Assembly (NCBI GenBank): GCA_050485365.1
Contig: JBJHBH010000006.1
Coordinates: forward strand, 1-64,000
Reading direction: 5' to 3'
From: JARFUG01 sp050485365
GTDB lineage: Bacteria > Desulfobacterota > Desulfuromonadia > Desulfuromonadales > JACZKF01
DNA: 64,000 bases
The position numbers and the translations under genes were made by a program. The notes below the pieces were generated by a model. The model was given only the letters and a program-made list of their open reading frames with translations. It searched no databases and was not told where the DNA came from. The first letter of the stretch is position 1, and each line of letters starts with the position of its first letter. Of this stretch, positions 26,376-35,733 are shown in pieces.

Positions 26376-27368
26376 ATGTCGCTAGCTCTGGCATTGCACC
26401 TTCTCGCCACCGTTTTCCAGGTCGCAGCGGCCGTTCTCGCCCTTCGGCTCATCGCCGTATCGGGTCGCAGGCTCGCCTGGATTCTTCTCGCCCTCTCCTT
26501 CTCGGTTCGCGTAATCCGTCTCGGCATCCAGACGGTGCTCTATTTCAAGGGGAGCTACCGACTCATCCTTGTGGAGGAGTGGTTCAGTCTGGCCGTCTCG
26601 GTTCTGGCGTTGGCCGGGGTGCTGCTGATCCGCCCCATCTTTCTCGCCTTTCGGGAAGCCGAAGCGGCGAACGAGCGCATGCTCAAGGAGATCGAGGTCT
26701 ACAGCCACACCGTCTCTCACGACCTGCGCACCCCGCTGACGGTCGTCCTCGGCCATGCCCAGATCCTCGACGAGCGGCTGCGCTCCGCGGGGAACGGCGG
26801 CGCGCTGTTGCCCAGCGTCGAGGCGATCGCCCAGGGGGCTCATCAGATGAACGCCATGATCGGCACCCTGACGGAGGTGGCGCGCATCGAAGGCGGTCAG
26901 CTCAAGGTCGAGCTTCAGGCCCTCGATCTCGAAGCCCGTATGAACGATCTGCTGAAGCGCTCGGCCGTCGTCGTGCCGCAGGAACGGGTGCGCTGTGAAA
27001 TTCCCAGGGGGATTCCTGCCGTTCTGGCCGACCCCGTTCTGCTGGAGCGCGTGGTGCTCAACCTGCTGACCAACGCGCTGAAATATTCCGAAACCGACAG
27101 CGGGGTCGTCCTGCTCACGGCGGAGGCGCGTGCCGACGAAGTCGTGCTGATGGTTCAAGACAGCGGCCCCGGCATCTCGGCGCAGATGATGCCGCACCTC
27201 TTCGAGCGTTTTTACCGGGGCGAGGGCGGCGAACGCGACAGGGAGGGACTCGGCCTCGGCCTCTACATCTGCAAATCATTGACGGAGATGCAGGGCGGAC
27301 GCATCTGGGCGCAGAGCGCAAAGCCGCGCGGGAGCATCTTCTGCGTGGCCCTTCGTTACGCCGTTTGA
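26376..27368 (+). CDS. Membrane-bound sensor histidine kinase
   Basis: A 330-residue kinase with three hydrophobic segments in the first 95 residues and no periplasmic loop, then the H-box EIEVYSHTVSHDLRTPLT (His near 116), N-box LLTNALKYSE, G1 DSGPGIS and G2 GLGLGLYICKSL. It autophosphorylates in response to a signal sensed within the membrane. It is divergent from the sigma-54 activator, with 133 bp between them, but that activator has no receiver domain and no response regulator is adjacent, so its partner is unknown. The ribosome site before 26376 is weak, so the start is uncertain. Confidence 0.85.
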   Translation: MSLALALHLLATVFQVAAAVLALRLIAVSGRRLAWILLALSFSVRVIRLGIQTVLYFKGSYRLILVEEWFSLAVSVLALAGVLLIRPIFLAFREAEAANERMLKEIEVYSHTVSHDLRTPLTVVLGHAQILDERLRSAGNGGALLPSVEAIAQGAHQMNAMIGTLTEVARIEGGQLKVELQALDLEARMNDLLKRSAVVVPQERVRCEIPRGIPAVLADPVLLERVVLNLLTNALKYSETDSGVVLLTAEARADEVVLMVQDSGPGISAQMMPHLFERFYRGEGGERDREGLGLGLYICKSLTEMQGGRIWAQSAKPRGSIFCVALRYAV

Positions 27369-27454
27369 GATCGAAGCGCAAATTCTTCTCTTGACATGAA
27401 GACGATCTTCGAGAACAATGAAATCAAATTTCAATTTCTTCCATGGAGCGCCCC

Positions 27455-28141
27455 ATGCCCTCTTCGATTCATCCGCCTGCCCGACGCGACGAACGACCCT
27501 CGATCTGGCAGCAGGTCGCCCATCGCTTCCCGGCAGGGCGTGACTGTCTCGCCTCCTTTGTGGCCTTCGAAGGGGCGGAGGTGCTGGCCGGAGCCAAGCC
27601 GGCCAATCTCGTCAACGTCACCAACCGCCCCAACGCCTGCGGCGTCAATCTCTACCGCCTGTGGAAGCGTTTCGGGGAGGAGATCCTGGAGGGGGCGAAG
27701 ATACGGGCCGAGCTCATGTGCGACCGGGGAGACTCTTTGCTTTTGCTGCTGTACGACCCGGCGCTGATGAAGGCGCTCCTCGAAACGCCCCGCGCCCGGC
27801 ATTTTCTCGGGCGGGCGGGCTACGGCACCTATCAGGGATGGAGAGAGGCGCTGGAAACGCTGAAAGGGAGGCTGGAAGACGGGACCTTCCCGCACGAGAT
27901 CGGTCTCTTTCTCGGCTATCCCCTCAAGGATGTCGCCGGATTTCTCGGCTGGTCTCCCCTCCCCTTTACCTGCCAGGGGCCCTGGAAAATCTACGGAGAT
28001 CCCCGCAGCAGCCTTGAGCTGGCGCAGCGCCACCGGGCCTGTCGGGGCAAGATGGTGCGCAGGCTCTCCAGAGCCGGAGACCCGATCCGCTGCATCCGCG
28101 GCGCTCGCGGCGATCGACGAAGGAAGGAGGTGGCGATATGA
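27455..28141 (+). CDS. DUF3793 family protein
   Basis: A 228-residue soluble protein. The motifs AKPANLVNV, the central KIRAELMCDRGDSLLLLLYD, and HEIGLFLGYPLKDVAGFLGW match the DUF3793 family, which is often encoded beside iron-uptake and flavodoxin genes in anaerobes. The start at 27455 follows a GGAG at 6 nt. The stop overlaps the next start by 4 nt (ATGA), so the two are translationally coupled. Function not established. Confidence 0.75.
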   Translation: MPSSIHPPARRDERPSIWQQVAHRFPAGRDCLASFVAFEGAEVLAGAKPANLVNVTNRPNACGVNLYRLWKRFGEEILEGAKIRAELMCDRGDSLLLLLYDPALMKALLETPRARHFLGRAGYGTYQGWREALETLKGRLEDGTFPHEIGLFLGYPLKDVAGFLGWSPLPFTCQGPWKIYGDPRSSLELAQRHRACRGKMVRRLSRAGDPIRCIRGARGDRRRKEVAI

Positions 28142-28446
28142 CGATGGTGGTGATCGGAGGGATGGATCGTCTGGGGAAGCATTACGAGGCCGAAGCGCGG
28201 GCGCACGGGGTCGATCTGCGCATCTTCAGCCAGGCGGAAAAAGGTCTGGGATCACGGCTCGGCAATGCCGATGCGGTGATCCTCTTCACGGGAAAGGTTT
28301 CTCACCGCGCGCGGCGCGAGGTTATGGCGGCGGCGCGCAAGCTCGACATCCCCGTCCATCAGTTCCACTCCTGCGGCGTCTGTACCCTCAGAGAATGCCT
28401 GCAGGAGCTCTGTCCGAAGAAGGCTCTCGGCAACAGCGCCGACTGA
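28138..28446 (+). CDS. DUF2325 domain protein
   Basis: A 102-residue protein with the family pattern MVVIGGMDRLGKHYEAEA, a middle DAVILFTGKVSHRARREV and IPVHQFHSCGVCTLRECL near the C-terminus. DUF2325 proteins are small Rossmann-like proteins of unknown function, often near Fe-S or iron-transport genes. Three cysteines cluster at the C-terminus (CGVC..C). Coupled to the DUF3793 gene by a 4-nt overlap; a shared hairpin terminator follows. Confidence 0.8.
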   Translation: MTMVVIGGMDRLGKHYEAEARAHGVDLRIFSQAEKGLGSRLGNADAVILFTGKVSHRARREVMAAARKLDIPVHQFHSCGVCTLRECLQELCPKKALGNSAD

Positions 28447-28486
28447 GCCGTCCTCCCGTCCTTCCTCCGCGGCGCGCATGAATCGC

Positions 28487-28537
28487 GGGAGCCGCCTTCG
28501 CTACGGGCGTGATCGATCGCCCCAGAAGGCGGCTCCC
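28487..28537. terminator. Bidirectional stem-loop between convergent genes
   Basis: Arms GGGAGCCGCCTTC (28487-28499) and GAAGGCGGCTCCC (28525-28537) are perfect complements around a 25-nt loop, lying between the DUF2325 gene and the chemoreceptor gene. Confidence 0.65.
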
Positions 28538-28545
28538 CCAAGACA

Positions 28546-30351
28546 TCAGGAGCGCCGGTCGGGCAGGCGCAGTTGCCCCCCCTCCCCGGAGTTGCCCCCC
28601 CCACCTTCCAGATTCAGGCGGAAGCGCGAGATCATCTGCAGAAGCTCTCCGGCCTGCCCCGACAGCTCCTCCGACGCTGCGGCGCACTCCTCGGAGGTGG
28701 CCGTGTTCTGCTGGGTCACCTGATCGATCTGCGAAACGCCGATGCTGATCTGCGAAATCCCCTCGGCCTGTTCGTTGCTGGCCGTGGCGATCTCGGCGGT
28801 CAGGTCGGTGACCTTGCCGATACCCGAGACGATCTCCCCGAGGGAGGCGGCGGTGCGCTCGGCGATCCCCGCCCCGTTGGAGGCCTTCGACAGGGCGTCG
28901 GCGATGAGCGTCTCGGTCTCCTTGGCGGCCTTGGCGCTGCGCGCGGCGAGGTTGCGCACCTCTTCGGCGACGACGGCGAACCCGCGGCCGTGGGCTCCGG
29001 CGCGGGCGGCCTCCACCGCGGCGTTCAGGGCGAGCAGGTTCGTCTGGAAGGCGATCTCGTCGATGACCTTGATGATCTTGGAGATACTCTGCCCCGAGGC
29101 GTTGATGTCGCTCATGGCGACGACCATCTCTCCCATGCGCCGGTTTCCTTCCTCGGCGGCATCCTGAACGTTGCGGGTCAGCTTGCGCGCCTCGACGGCG
29201 TGATCGGCATTGTTGCGGGTCTGGGACGAGAGCTCATGCAGCGAAGCGCTGATCTGCTCCAGAGAGCTGGCCGACTCGGTCGCCCCCTGCGAGAGGGTCT
29301 GACTTGAGTCGGAGACCTCGACGGCGCGCATGTGAAAGCGCTCTCCGGCAAGGCGGATCTGCCCCATCAGGGCGTTGAGGTTCTCGTTGGCCTTTTCCAG
29401 CGGGTTGCGGATCAGCCCCTGCGCCTTGAAGGTGAAGTCGCCCGAGGCGAGACGCTCGAAGGCGGTGAGGACCTCGTTCTTCAGGTTCTCGGCAAAGGCG
29501 TCGAGAGCCTGCGCCATGGTGCCGATCTCGTCCTTGCGGTTCATCGAGAGGCGGCGGTCGAGCTCGCCGCGCTCGAGCCCGGCGAGCATATCGACGGTGC
29601 GGTTCAGGGGGCGAACGAAGGAGCGGGTCATGAAGAGGGTGAAAAACGCCGCGTACAGAAGCAGCCCCGCCAGAACGACGGCCCCTCCGGTCATCACGGC
29701 GTAGGCCACCTCGGCGTCCGCGCTCTCCAGCGACTGAAGCACCTGGAAGGCGCCGTGCACCTCTCCGACGCGCCACCCTTCCATCCGCGCCCCCGTCGGG
29801 TCGATGCCGGCGCTGTTGCCCCACAGCGTCTTCGACAGGGCCGGATCGCCGTGGCAGTTCATGCACGTCTCGGAGAGGACGACGGGGCGAAAGTAGCGCA
29901 CCGCGTTCATCTGCCGGTCGATCTCGACATATTCGGGGGCTCCGGCGGCGAGGGCCTTGAGCGCCCGCGCTTCGAGCTCATCGGGTTGGTTTGCCGGATT
30001 GCGTGGCTGGAACTTCGGGGTGCGGAAGGTGTACTCCCCTTCCTGCGAGCGCATCATGGCCGCTCTCCACGCCGAGACGACCGGCACCGCCGCCAGCACC
30101 TTGTCCTTGGCCCCTTCCTCGGCCCATTCGCGCAGCATGTCGTGATCAAAGATTCCCATCGCCCACTTGTTCTCCATCTCCTCGCGGGCCGACTCGGCGG
30201 TCAGGCAGATGGCGCGCGCTTTGGCGACGAAGGCGTCGACGGTGCTCGATCGGGCGCTGTTATAGTAGAGCCCGAAGAGGACCGCCACCAGAAGAGCGGG
30301 AAGGAGGATGCCGATGGTCAGGATCTTGGTGCGGATGGAAAGATTCGTCAT
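28546..30351 (-). CDS. Methyl-accepting chemotaxis protein with heme-binding sensor domain
   Basis: A 601-residue receptor. An N-terminal helix (IRTKILTIGILLPALLVAVLF) is followed by a periplasmic Tll0287-like/DUF3365-type sensor with a c-heme motif CMNCH at 163-167 in the typical context VVLSETCMNCHGDP. A second membrane helix lies near 218-238, then HAMP, then the cytoplasmic signalling domain with the hairpin tip near VRNLAARSAKAAKE. It should relay redox or gas signals (oxygen, NO, nitrite) to CheA/CheW. The start at 30351 is set by GGAG at 6 nt. No che genes are nearby. Confidence 0.92.
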   Translation of the reverse strand: MTNLSIRTKILTIGILLPALLVAVLFGLYYNSARSSTVDAFVAKARAICLTAESAREEMENKWAMGIFDHDMLREWAEEGAKDKVLAAVPVVSAWRAAMMRSQEGEYTFRTPKFQPRNPANQPDELEARALKALAAGAPEYVEIDRQMNAVRYFRPVVLSETCMNCHGDPALSKTLWGNSAGIDPTGARMEGWRVGEVHGAFQVLQSLESADAEVAYAVMTGGAVVLAGLLLYAAFFTLFMTRSFVRPLNRTVDMLAGLERGELDRRLSMNRKDEIGTMAQALDAFAENLKNEVLTAFERLASGDFTFKAQGLIRNPLEKANENLNALMGQIRLAGERFHMRAVEVSDSSQTLSQGATESASSLEQISASLHELSSQTRNNADHAVEARKLTRNVQDAAEEGNRRMGEMVVAMSDINASGQSISKIIKVIDEIAFQTNLLALNAAVEAARAGAHGRGFAVVAEEVRNLAARSAKAAKETETLIADALSKASNGAGIAERTAASLGEIVSGIGKVTDLTAEIATASNEQAEGISQISIGVSQIDQVTQQNTATSEECAAASEELSGQAGELLQMISRFRLNLEGGGGNSGEGGQLRLPDRRS

Positions 30352-30495
30352 TGCAGACTCCGGCGTGAGAAGAGCAGAGGAAGGAACACCAAACGATGAC
30401 ATTAAACACAATTTTACTCTGATTTGGTAGCATTTTCGACGCAGCCCGTCCCCCTTCCCCCGCCGGAGAGGAAAAGGGGCGGGCAGACGTCATTT

Positions 30496-31782
30496 TCAGA
30501 CGACCGTCACGCGGGTTTTGGCGGTGCCGAGAAGCTCGCCGCTGATCCAGTGACGGTACTCCACCGCGACTTCCCAGACCCCTGCGGGAGCGTCGTGAAC
30601 GAGCAGATCCCACCTCTGGGCGCTCGTCAGCTCGAAGGCGTCGCCGAGCTCGGACAAAGCGAAAGGATAGGCGTAGCCCGTGTGCCCCTCTCCGCCGAGT
30701 ACCTTGCCGTCCATGGAGATGACTTCGGCTTTGAGTTCCGAAGGAAGAATGATCTTGGTGCGGGTATAGCTCGCGTTGACGACGCGCAGCAGCACGGTGT
30801 CGCCCGTCCGGGCCTCAACTGCCACCTTCGGGTGGGTGATGAGGGGGTCGTCCTGGTCGGCGATCACTCCGGTGATGAGGAAGCGGTTCGGCTCGAAGCG
30901 GTGCAGGTGGGGGTTCTCCTCCGGATCGGGGTCCCACGGCTCGAAGGGGCAGGAGATTCCGGCGCCGTGGCCGTGGTTGAGGACGCCGTCGTCCGCGCGG
31001 TCGTCGTGCCAGCGCAGATCGAAATCGTCGATGACCCAGAGCCCCTCCACGTCGTAGCGCACGAGATCGTCTCGGCGCAGCACGTATCCGGGGCCGCCGT
31101 CGGCGTAGGGGGCGGTCAGATCGCTCCCCTGCGGCGCGGGGGGATCGATGATGAGGAGCCCGTACATCCCCATCTCGAAGTGAAGGACGGTGTTGCGGTG
31201 GCAGTGATAGATGTAGGTGCCGGGGTCCTTTGCACGAAACTGGTAGATGTAGCCGTCCCCTTCGAGCTCGAAGGTGACGTGCCCGACGCCGTCGTTGACG
31301 GGGGAGGCGCCGATGCCGTGGTGATGGATGGTGTGGGGGCCGTGGCTCGGGCGGTGATAGCTGTGGATGAGCTCGCCCTGCACCGCCCGCATGGTCGGGT
31401 TGGGGAACTCGAGCGCGTCGCTGCCGAAGTAGTCGGTGAAGCCCCAGATCTCGATCTCCTCCCGGCGGCCAGAGTCGTCGTTTATGGGGATGAAAATCTC
31501 GCGGTGGTCCATCTCGCGCAGGAAGAGACGATCGCGGGGCTGAACGTCGGGGGTGCGAAGGACCCGCGGGTCCCCCCAACCATACCCCTCAAGGTCGTCC
31601 TCGCCGTCGAGATCGTGGCGAAACTCGAACCCGGGGCGAAAGAGTCCGCGGACATCCTCGCCGTCTTCTGCAAAATCGATGCTTTCGGGCATATCGCAGC
31701 CGAACCAGCGGAAGGAATCGGTGTCTTCTACATTCTCGCCGGCGGGCAGGCCGACGTCGCGGGGGATGATCACTCTTGCCAT
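30496..31782 (-). CDS. Multicopper oxidase-type protein, first half of a split pair
   Basis: A 428-residue cupredoxin protein without a visible signal peptide. Copper motifs are HTIHHHG (150-156) and TYIYHCHRNTVLHFEMGMYG (190-208), where HCH plus H201 and M204/M206 could supply a type-1 copper site and two trinuclear-site ligands. A second cupredoxin-like domain occupies about 300-428. It lies 50 bp downstream of the next gene, which carries the complementary HxxHxH and HCH motifs, so the two may form one heteromeric oxidase. Lack of its own signal suggests hitch-hiker export through the Tat partner, or a cytoplasmic role. Substrate unknown. Confidence 0.78.
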   Translation of the reverse strand: MARVIIPRDVGLPAGENVEDTDSFRWFGCDMPESIDFAEDGEDVRGLFRPGFEFRHDLDGEDDLEGYGWGDPRVLRTPDVQPRDRLFLREMDHREIFIPINDDSGRREEIEIWGFTDYFGSDALEFPNPTMRAVQGELIHSYHRPSHGPHTIHHHGIGASPVNDGVGHVTFELEGDGYIYQFRAKDPGTYIYHCHRNTVLHFEMGMYGLLIIDPPAPQGSDLTAPYADGGPGYVLRRDDLVRYDVEGLWVIDDFDLRWHDDRADDGVLNHGHGAGISCPFEPWDPDPEENPHLHRFEPNRFLITGVIADQDDPLITHPKVAVEARTGDTVLLRVVNASYTRTKIILPSELKAEVISMDGKVLGGEGHTGYAYPFALSELGDAFELTSAQRWDLLVHDAPAGVWEVAVEYRHWISGELLGTAKTRVTVV

Positions 31783-31832
31783 GACGCTACCTCCATATCA
31801 TCGAAAGACTGTTTTCGTTCCATCGGTCCGCC

Positions 31833-33269
31833 TCAGCGAAGGCGCAGCGAGAAAGTGTGCGCGGCGCCGTGGCCGTTGCCGTGGCCGTGGAGCATCAGCG
31901 TCGCGCGGCGGCTCCCCAGAAACGACAGGGCTCGCCCCTGAAAGCTCCAGCGCCCGTCGCTGCCGACGTGCAGCTCGGTCACCGCCGGCGCGCTGCCGTC
32001 GCCGGGGTGAAGCCCCAGATGGACGTTGGGCTTCGAGCAGCGCCCCTCGAGACGGAGCTGCCCCGAGCGCACCCTGAGCTCGGCGACGTCGACCTGGATC
32101 ACCGCATCGTCTTCGTCGAGCTCGCCGTCGATCTGCCAGTGCGTCACCGCCCCTTGCGGGTAGTTCCCCCCCGCGGCGGTCTGCGACATCTCCACATGGC
32201 AGTGCATCGGGTAGACCAGGGGGAAGAGCTCTTCGACAGGGGGCCAGGTGCCGATCTCCGGCGGAACGATGAAGGGCAGCAGAAGATCGATTCGTTCGAG
32301 GGGGGAGATGCTCCAGGTGTCGATCCACCACACGTTTTCGCGCACGGTGCCGTTCTTGGCGAGCAGATAGAAGTGATTGCCGTGAGGGTGCGGCGAGTGG
32401 GTGGCGAGCCCGGCGTTGAGCGAGCGGATCAGGGCGGGCTGCCCCACGTTGCCGAAGGGGGAGAGCTCGGCCTGCGGATCGAGGCGCCCGCCAAGAACGT
32501 GCTCATGCCCTTCCTCGGAGTGGCCCGCAGCGAAGTACCCACTTTTGCCGTTGATGGTAAAGTAGCGCGGCAGGTAGCCGTCGGTGAACTCGGACGCCGG
32601 GACGAAATCGACCGTTGCGAGCCGCTCGTTCTTGTCGGGATCGACGGTGCTGAAGAGCCAGATCCAGGTGCGGGCCGGGTCCCAGGGGTGGCCTGGGAAG
32701 TGGTCTGAACCGCGCCCCGGCGACCAGTCTTTGGTTCCAAGGTCGTTGAAGAGGCGCTGCACGTTCGGGGTCGGATCACTGTAGGGGGTGTTGTTCCCGA
32801 CGGTATCGGGCATCACGACCAGAGCGCCGTGCAGACCCATGACGCGGTTGACCGGCGCGTTGAAGGGATCGAGGTAGTAGTAGGTGCCCGCCTTGGGCGC
32901 CGTGAACTCCACCTCGACACTCTCGCCGAAGGGGATGGCGCCGCTGTCGTAGACGCCGGGGACGGCAAAGCCGTGGTCGCCCCCCCGCTCGATCTCGTTG
33001 GTGACGGTGAGGCGAACCGTCTTGCCTTCCTGCACGATCAGAACCGGCGCGGGGATTCTCGGCCCGACATCCGGCGCGCTGAAGGCCCAGCTGTACACCA
33101 GCGTTCCGTCGACCATTTCGGCGTCGACTTCGACCATCTTCAGACTTATAGGGTGGTGCTGCGCCGCCAGAGCGCTGCTCGCGCGGGCAAAGACCGGCAC
33201 GATCCCTGAGCCGAGCGCGAACGCGGCGACGCCGCAAGAGCTCATCTTGAGGAAATCTCTTCGTTTCAT
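31833..33269 (-). CDS. Multicopper oxidase-type protein with Tat signal, second half of a split pair
   Basis: A 478-residue protein starting MKRRDFLKMSSCGVAAFALG, a twin-arginine signal. Copper-binding motifs HSPHPH (291-296, HxxHxH) and MHCHVEM (355-361, HCH) are present, but the His and Met expected just after HCH for a type-1 site are replaced (SQTAAGGNY), so this subunit seems to keep only trinuclear-site ligands. A third beta-rich, glycine-rich domain follows (390-478). The start at 33269 is set by GGGAG at 6 nt and the Tat motif. It precedes its partner by 50 bp in the same operon. Confidence 0.78.
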   Translation of the reverse strand: MKRRDFLKMSSCGVAAFALGSGIVPVFARASSALAAQHHPISLKMVEVDAEMVDGTLVYSWAFSAPDVGPRIPAPVLIVQEGKTVRLTVTNEIERGGDHGFAVPGVYDSGAIPFGESVEVEFTAPKAGTYYYLDPFNAPVNRVMGLHGALVVMPDTVGNNTPYSDPTPNVQRLFNDLGTKDWSPGRGSDHFPGHPWDPARTWIWLFSTVDPDKNERLATVDFVPASEFTDGYLPRYFTINGKSGYFAAGHSEEGHEHVLGGRLDPQAELSPFGNVGQPALIRSLNAGLATHSPHPHGNHFYLLAKNGTVRENVWWIDTWSISPLERIDLLLPFIVPPEIGTWPPVEELFPLVYPMHCHVEMSQTAAGGNYPQGAVTHWQIDGELDEDDAVIQVDVAELRVRSGQLRLEGRCSKPNVHLGLHPGDGSAPAVTELHVGSDGRWSFQGRALSFLGSRRATLMLHGHGNGHGAAHTFSLRLR

Positions 33270-33465
33270 ACACGTCTCCCTTGGATGGAATGACACCTCG
33301 AAATGCACGGGAGGGGTGGTCGGTGTGCGAGGATGGTTCGAAACGCAGAGCCGGCCGCACGAGGCCCGGACTTCGGGCGGCGAGCGGCGGACGGTGGAAA
33401 GAAGGGGGGGTAGGTCGGTAGTCCGCCCGGGCCGCACCTAAAGCCCGTGTTCCTTCATACCCCTG

Positions 33466-33497
33466 GATGAAATAAAACGTAACACGTTTATTTCATC
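33466..33497. promoter_or_regulatory. AT-rich palindrome upstream of the multicopper oxidase operon
   Basis: GATGAAATAAAACGT and ACGTTTATTTCATC pair around AAC in otherwise GC-rich DNA, about 200 bp before the Tat-oxidase start and 50 bp after the antiporter stop. It could be an operator or the antiporter's terminator. Confidence 0.45.
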
Positions 33498-33548
33498 GTG
33501 CCACCCACAAGGGGTAAAAAGAGACACTTCCGGTGCGGAGGACGGAGT

Positions 33549-35705
33549 TTAGGCTCCGTGAATCTCTCGCTCGACGACGGCCTTCAGGGCATGTTCGCGG
33601 CCGACGACGACGAGCACGTCGCCTTCGAGCAGAATTTCGTCCGGAGAAGGAGACGTGACCTTCACCTCGCCGCGCCGGATGCCGATGACGGTGATGCCGA
33701 GCTCTTCACGCAGGTTCAGCGCCGCAAGAGAACGGCCGACCCAGGGGGAATCGCTCCCGAGCCCGATCTCTTCCATGAGGAAATGAGCGTTATCGCCCCC
33801 CTGCAGCTCGTCGCGCTGATCGAGCAGCGCCTGGGCCCTGTCGAGGCTCTCCCGCTCTCCCATGAGTACCAGCCGATCGCCCGGGAAGAGGAGAAAGTCG
33901 GCATCGGGGTCGAAATGGCTGTGGCCGGCACGGTCGACGGCCATGATCGAGGCGGCGGTGCGGGCGCGCAGATCGAGGTCGCGGATCTTCTTCCCGGCGG
34001 CGAAGGAGCCGGTCTTCAGGCGCACCTCGGCCAGGCTGACGGGCCACAAGGAGATGTCGGAGATGCGGTCCATGGGCGAGCTCAGCGCATCGACGGCCTG
34101 CTCGGCCGCGTCGATGAAGGGCCACAGCACCTTGTCGGCCCCGGCCGCCTTGAACGCCTCGGCCTCGGCCAGGTTGTGGGCGGTCAGCACGATCTTTCCG
34201 CCGTAGCCGCGCTCCTTGAGCGACTTCAGAAGTACCAGGTTCACGTCGCGTCCCGGCGACGAATTGACGACCCACGACGCGTTCGCCAGCGGGAGGTGTT
34301 CGAGAATCTCGGGATCTTCGGCGTCGCCGTAGCGCACCGCGAGCCCTTCTCTGCGGCACTCGGCGACGACCTGCGGATCGAAGTCGACGCCCAGAACGCT
34401 CCTGCGGCGGTGCTGAAGGTTTCTGGCGATATTGCGTCCGTAGCGCCCCAGGCCGAACAGGATGATGTCGAACTCCCCTGCGGCGGCGCTGCTGTCCTCG
34501 TCGCGCTCGCGGTGGGGGATCTTTCGCTCGAAGATCGACAGATACGGCGCGATGCGATTGTAGATCTGGTGCGAGTAGAGGATCATGTAGGTCGACAGGC
34601 CGATGGTGATGAGCCCCACCAGGGTGATCAGACCCATGGTGTCCATGTCGATGTGCCCGAGGCTCACCCCCAGAGCACCGAGGATGAGGGAAAACTCGCT
34701 GATCTGCGCGACGGTGAGGCCCGCCAGAAAGCCTGTGCGCTTGCGGTATCCCATGTACCCCATGATCGTCATGACGATGAGGGGATTGCCGATCAGGACG
34801 AAGGCCGAAAAGATCAGCGAGGCGCCGAGCTGGCTCCCCAGGGTGGACAGATCGAGCTGGGCGCCTAGATTGATGAAGAAGAACAGCAGCAGAAAGTCGC
34901 GCAGGGTGACGAGGCGCGAGCCGATCGCTTCGCGGTAATGGGTCGAGGCGAGGGAGACGCCGGCGAGGAAGGCGCCGACCTCCATGCTGAAGCCGAGATA
35001 ATCCCCGGCCGCGGCGAGCAGAACCGCCCAGGCGATGGCGAAGAGGATGAGGAGCTCCTGCGAGCGGGCCAGATGCGCCAGGAGGTTCGGCAGAACGTAT
35101 CGCATCAGAACCCCGAGCGCGGCGATGAAGACCGCTCCCCGAAGGAAGGTCAACAGGAAGGCGACCGAGACGTGATCGGCCGCCTCGCCCGCCCCCAGCG
35201 CCGTCAGGCCGATCATCGCCAGAACCACGGCGATGTCCTGCACGATCAGAAAGCCGATGGCGATGCGCCCGTGCAGCGCGTCGATCTCGCGCTTGTCGGA
35301 GAGGAGCTTGACGATGATGATGGTGCTCGAGAAGGTCAGCGCGACGGCGACGTAGAGCGCCCCCACCAGGGACATCCCCAGCCCAAGGGCGATCAGGAAC
35401 CCGACAACCGAGGTGAAGAGAACCTGCCCCATGCCAGTGGCCAGGGCGACGCGCCCCATGCTGCGGATCAGGTGCAGGTCGAGCTTGAGGCCGACGGCGA
35501 AGAGCAGAACGGCGATGCCGATCTCGGCCAGCAGGTGAAGGGGCTCCTCGGCGGTGACCAGATCGAGGCCGGCAGGGCCGACCAGGATGCCGACGGCGAT
35601 GAAGGCAACAATGAGAGGCTGCTTGAGCTTGATCGCCACCGCGCCCAGAACGGCGCTGATGGCGAGGATGAGAGCCATTTCGGTAAAGATGTTTTCAGCG
35701 ATCAT
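33549..35705 (-). CDS. Kef-type cation:proton antiporter with TrkA-N and TrkA-C domains
   Basis: A 718-residue monovalent-cation:H+ antiporter-2 (CPA2) protein. Residues 1-385 form about 12 membrane helices with VGPAGLDLVT and FLAGVSLASTHYREAI motifs. The Rossmann TrkA-N domain begins near 415 (IILFGLGRYGRNIARNL) with the DFDPQVVAE acidic loop. Two TrkA-C-like segments follow (after 560 and after 635). The nucleotide-binding domain should gate potassium or sodium efflux by NAD(H). Its start is close to the next gene upstream (28 bp), with which it may be co-transcribed. Confidence 0.9.
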   Translation of the reverse strand: MIAENIFTEMALILAISAVLGAVAIKLKQPLIVAFIAVGILVGPAGLDLVTAEEPLHLLAEIGIAVLLFAVGLKLDLHLIRSMGRVALATGMGQVLFTSVVGFLIALGLGMSLVGALYVAVALTFSSTIIIVKLLSDKREIDALHGRIAIGFLIVQDIAVVLAMIGLTALGAGEAADHVSVAFLLTFLRGAVFIAALGVLMRYVLPNLLAHLARSQELLILFAIAWAVLLAAAGDYLGFSMEVGAFLAGVSLASTHYREAIGSRLVTLRDFLLLFFFINLGAQLDLSTLGSQLGASLIFSAFVLIGNPLIVMTIMGYMGYRKRTGFLAGLTVAQISEFSLILGALGVSLGHIDMDTMGLITLVGLITIGLSTYMILYSHQIYNRIAPYLSIFERKIPHRERDEDSSAAAGEFDIILFGLGRYGRNIARNLQHRRRSVLGVDFDPQVVAECRREGLAVRYGDAEDPEILEHLPLANASWVVNSSPGRDVNLVLLKSLKERGYGGKIVLTAHNLAEAEAFKAAGADKVLWPFIDAAEQAVDALSSPMDRISDISLWPVSLAEVRLKTGSFAAGKKIRDLDLRARTAASIMAVDRAGHSHFDPDADFLLFPGDRLVLMGERESLDRAQALLDQRDELQGGDNAHFLMEEIGLGSDSPWVGRSLAALNLREELGITVIGIRRGEVKVTSPSPDEILLEGDVLVVVGREHALKAVVEREIHGA

Positions 35706-35733
35706 GCCGAACCTTTCACCAACATCGCAGCCG

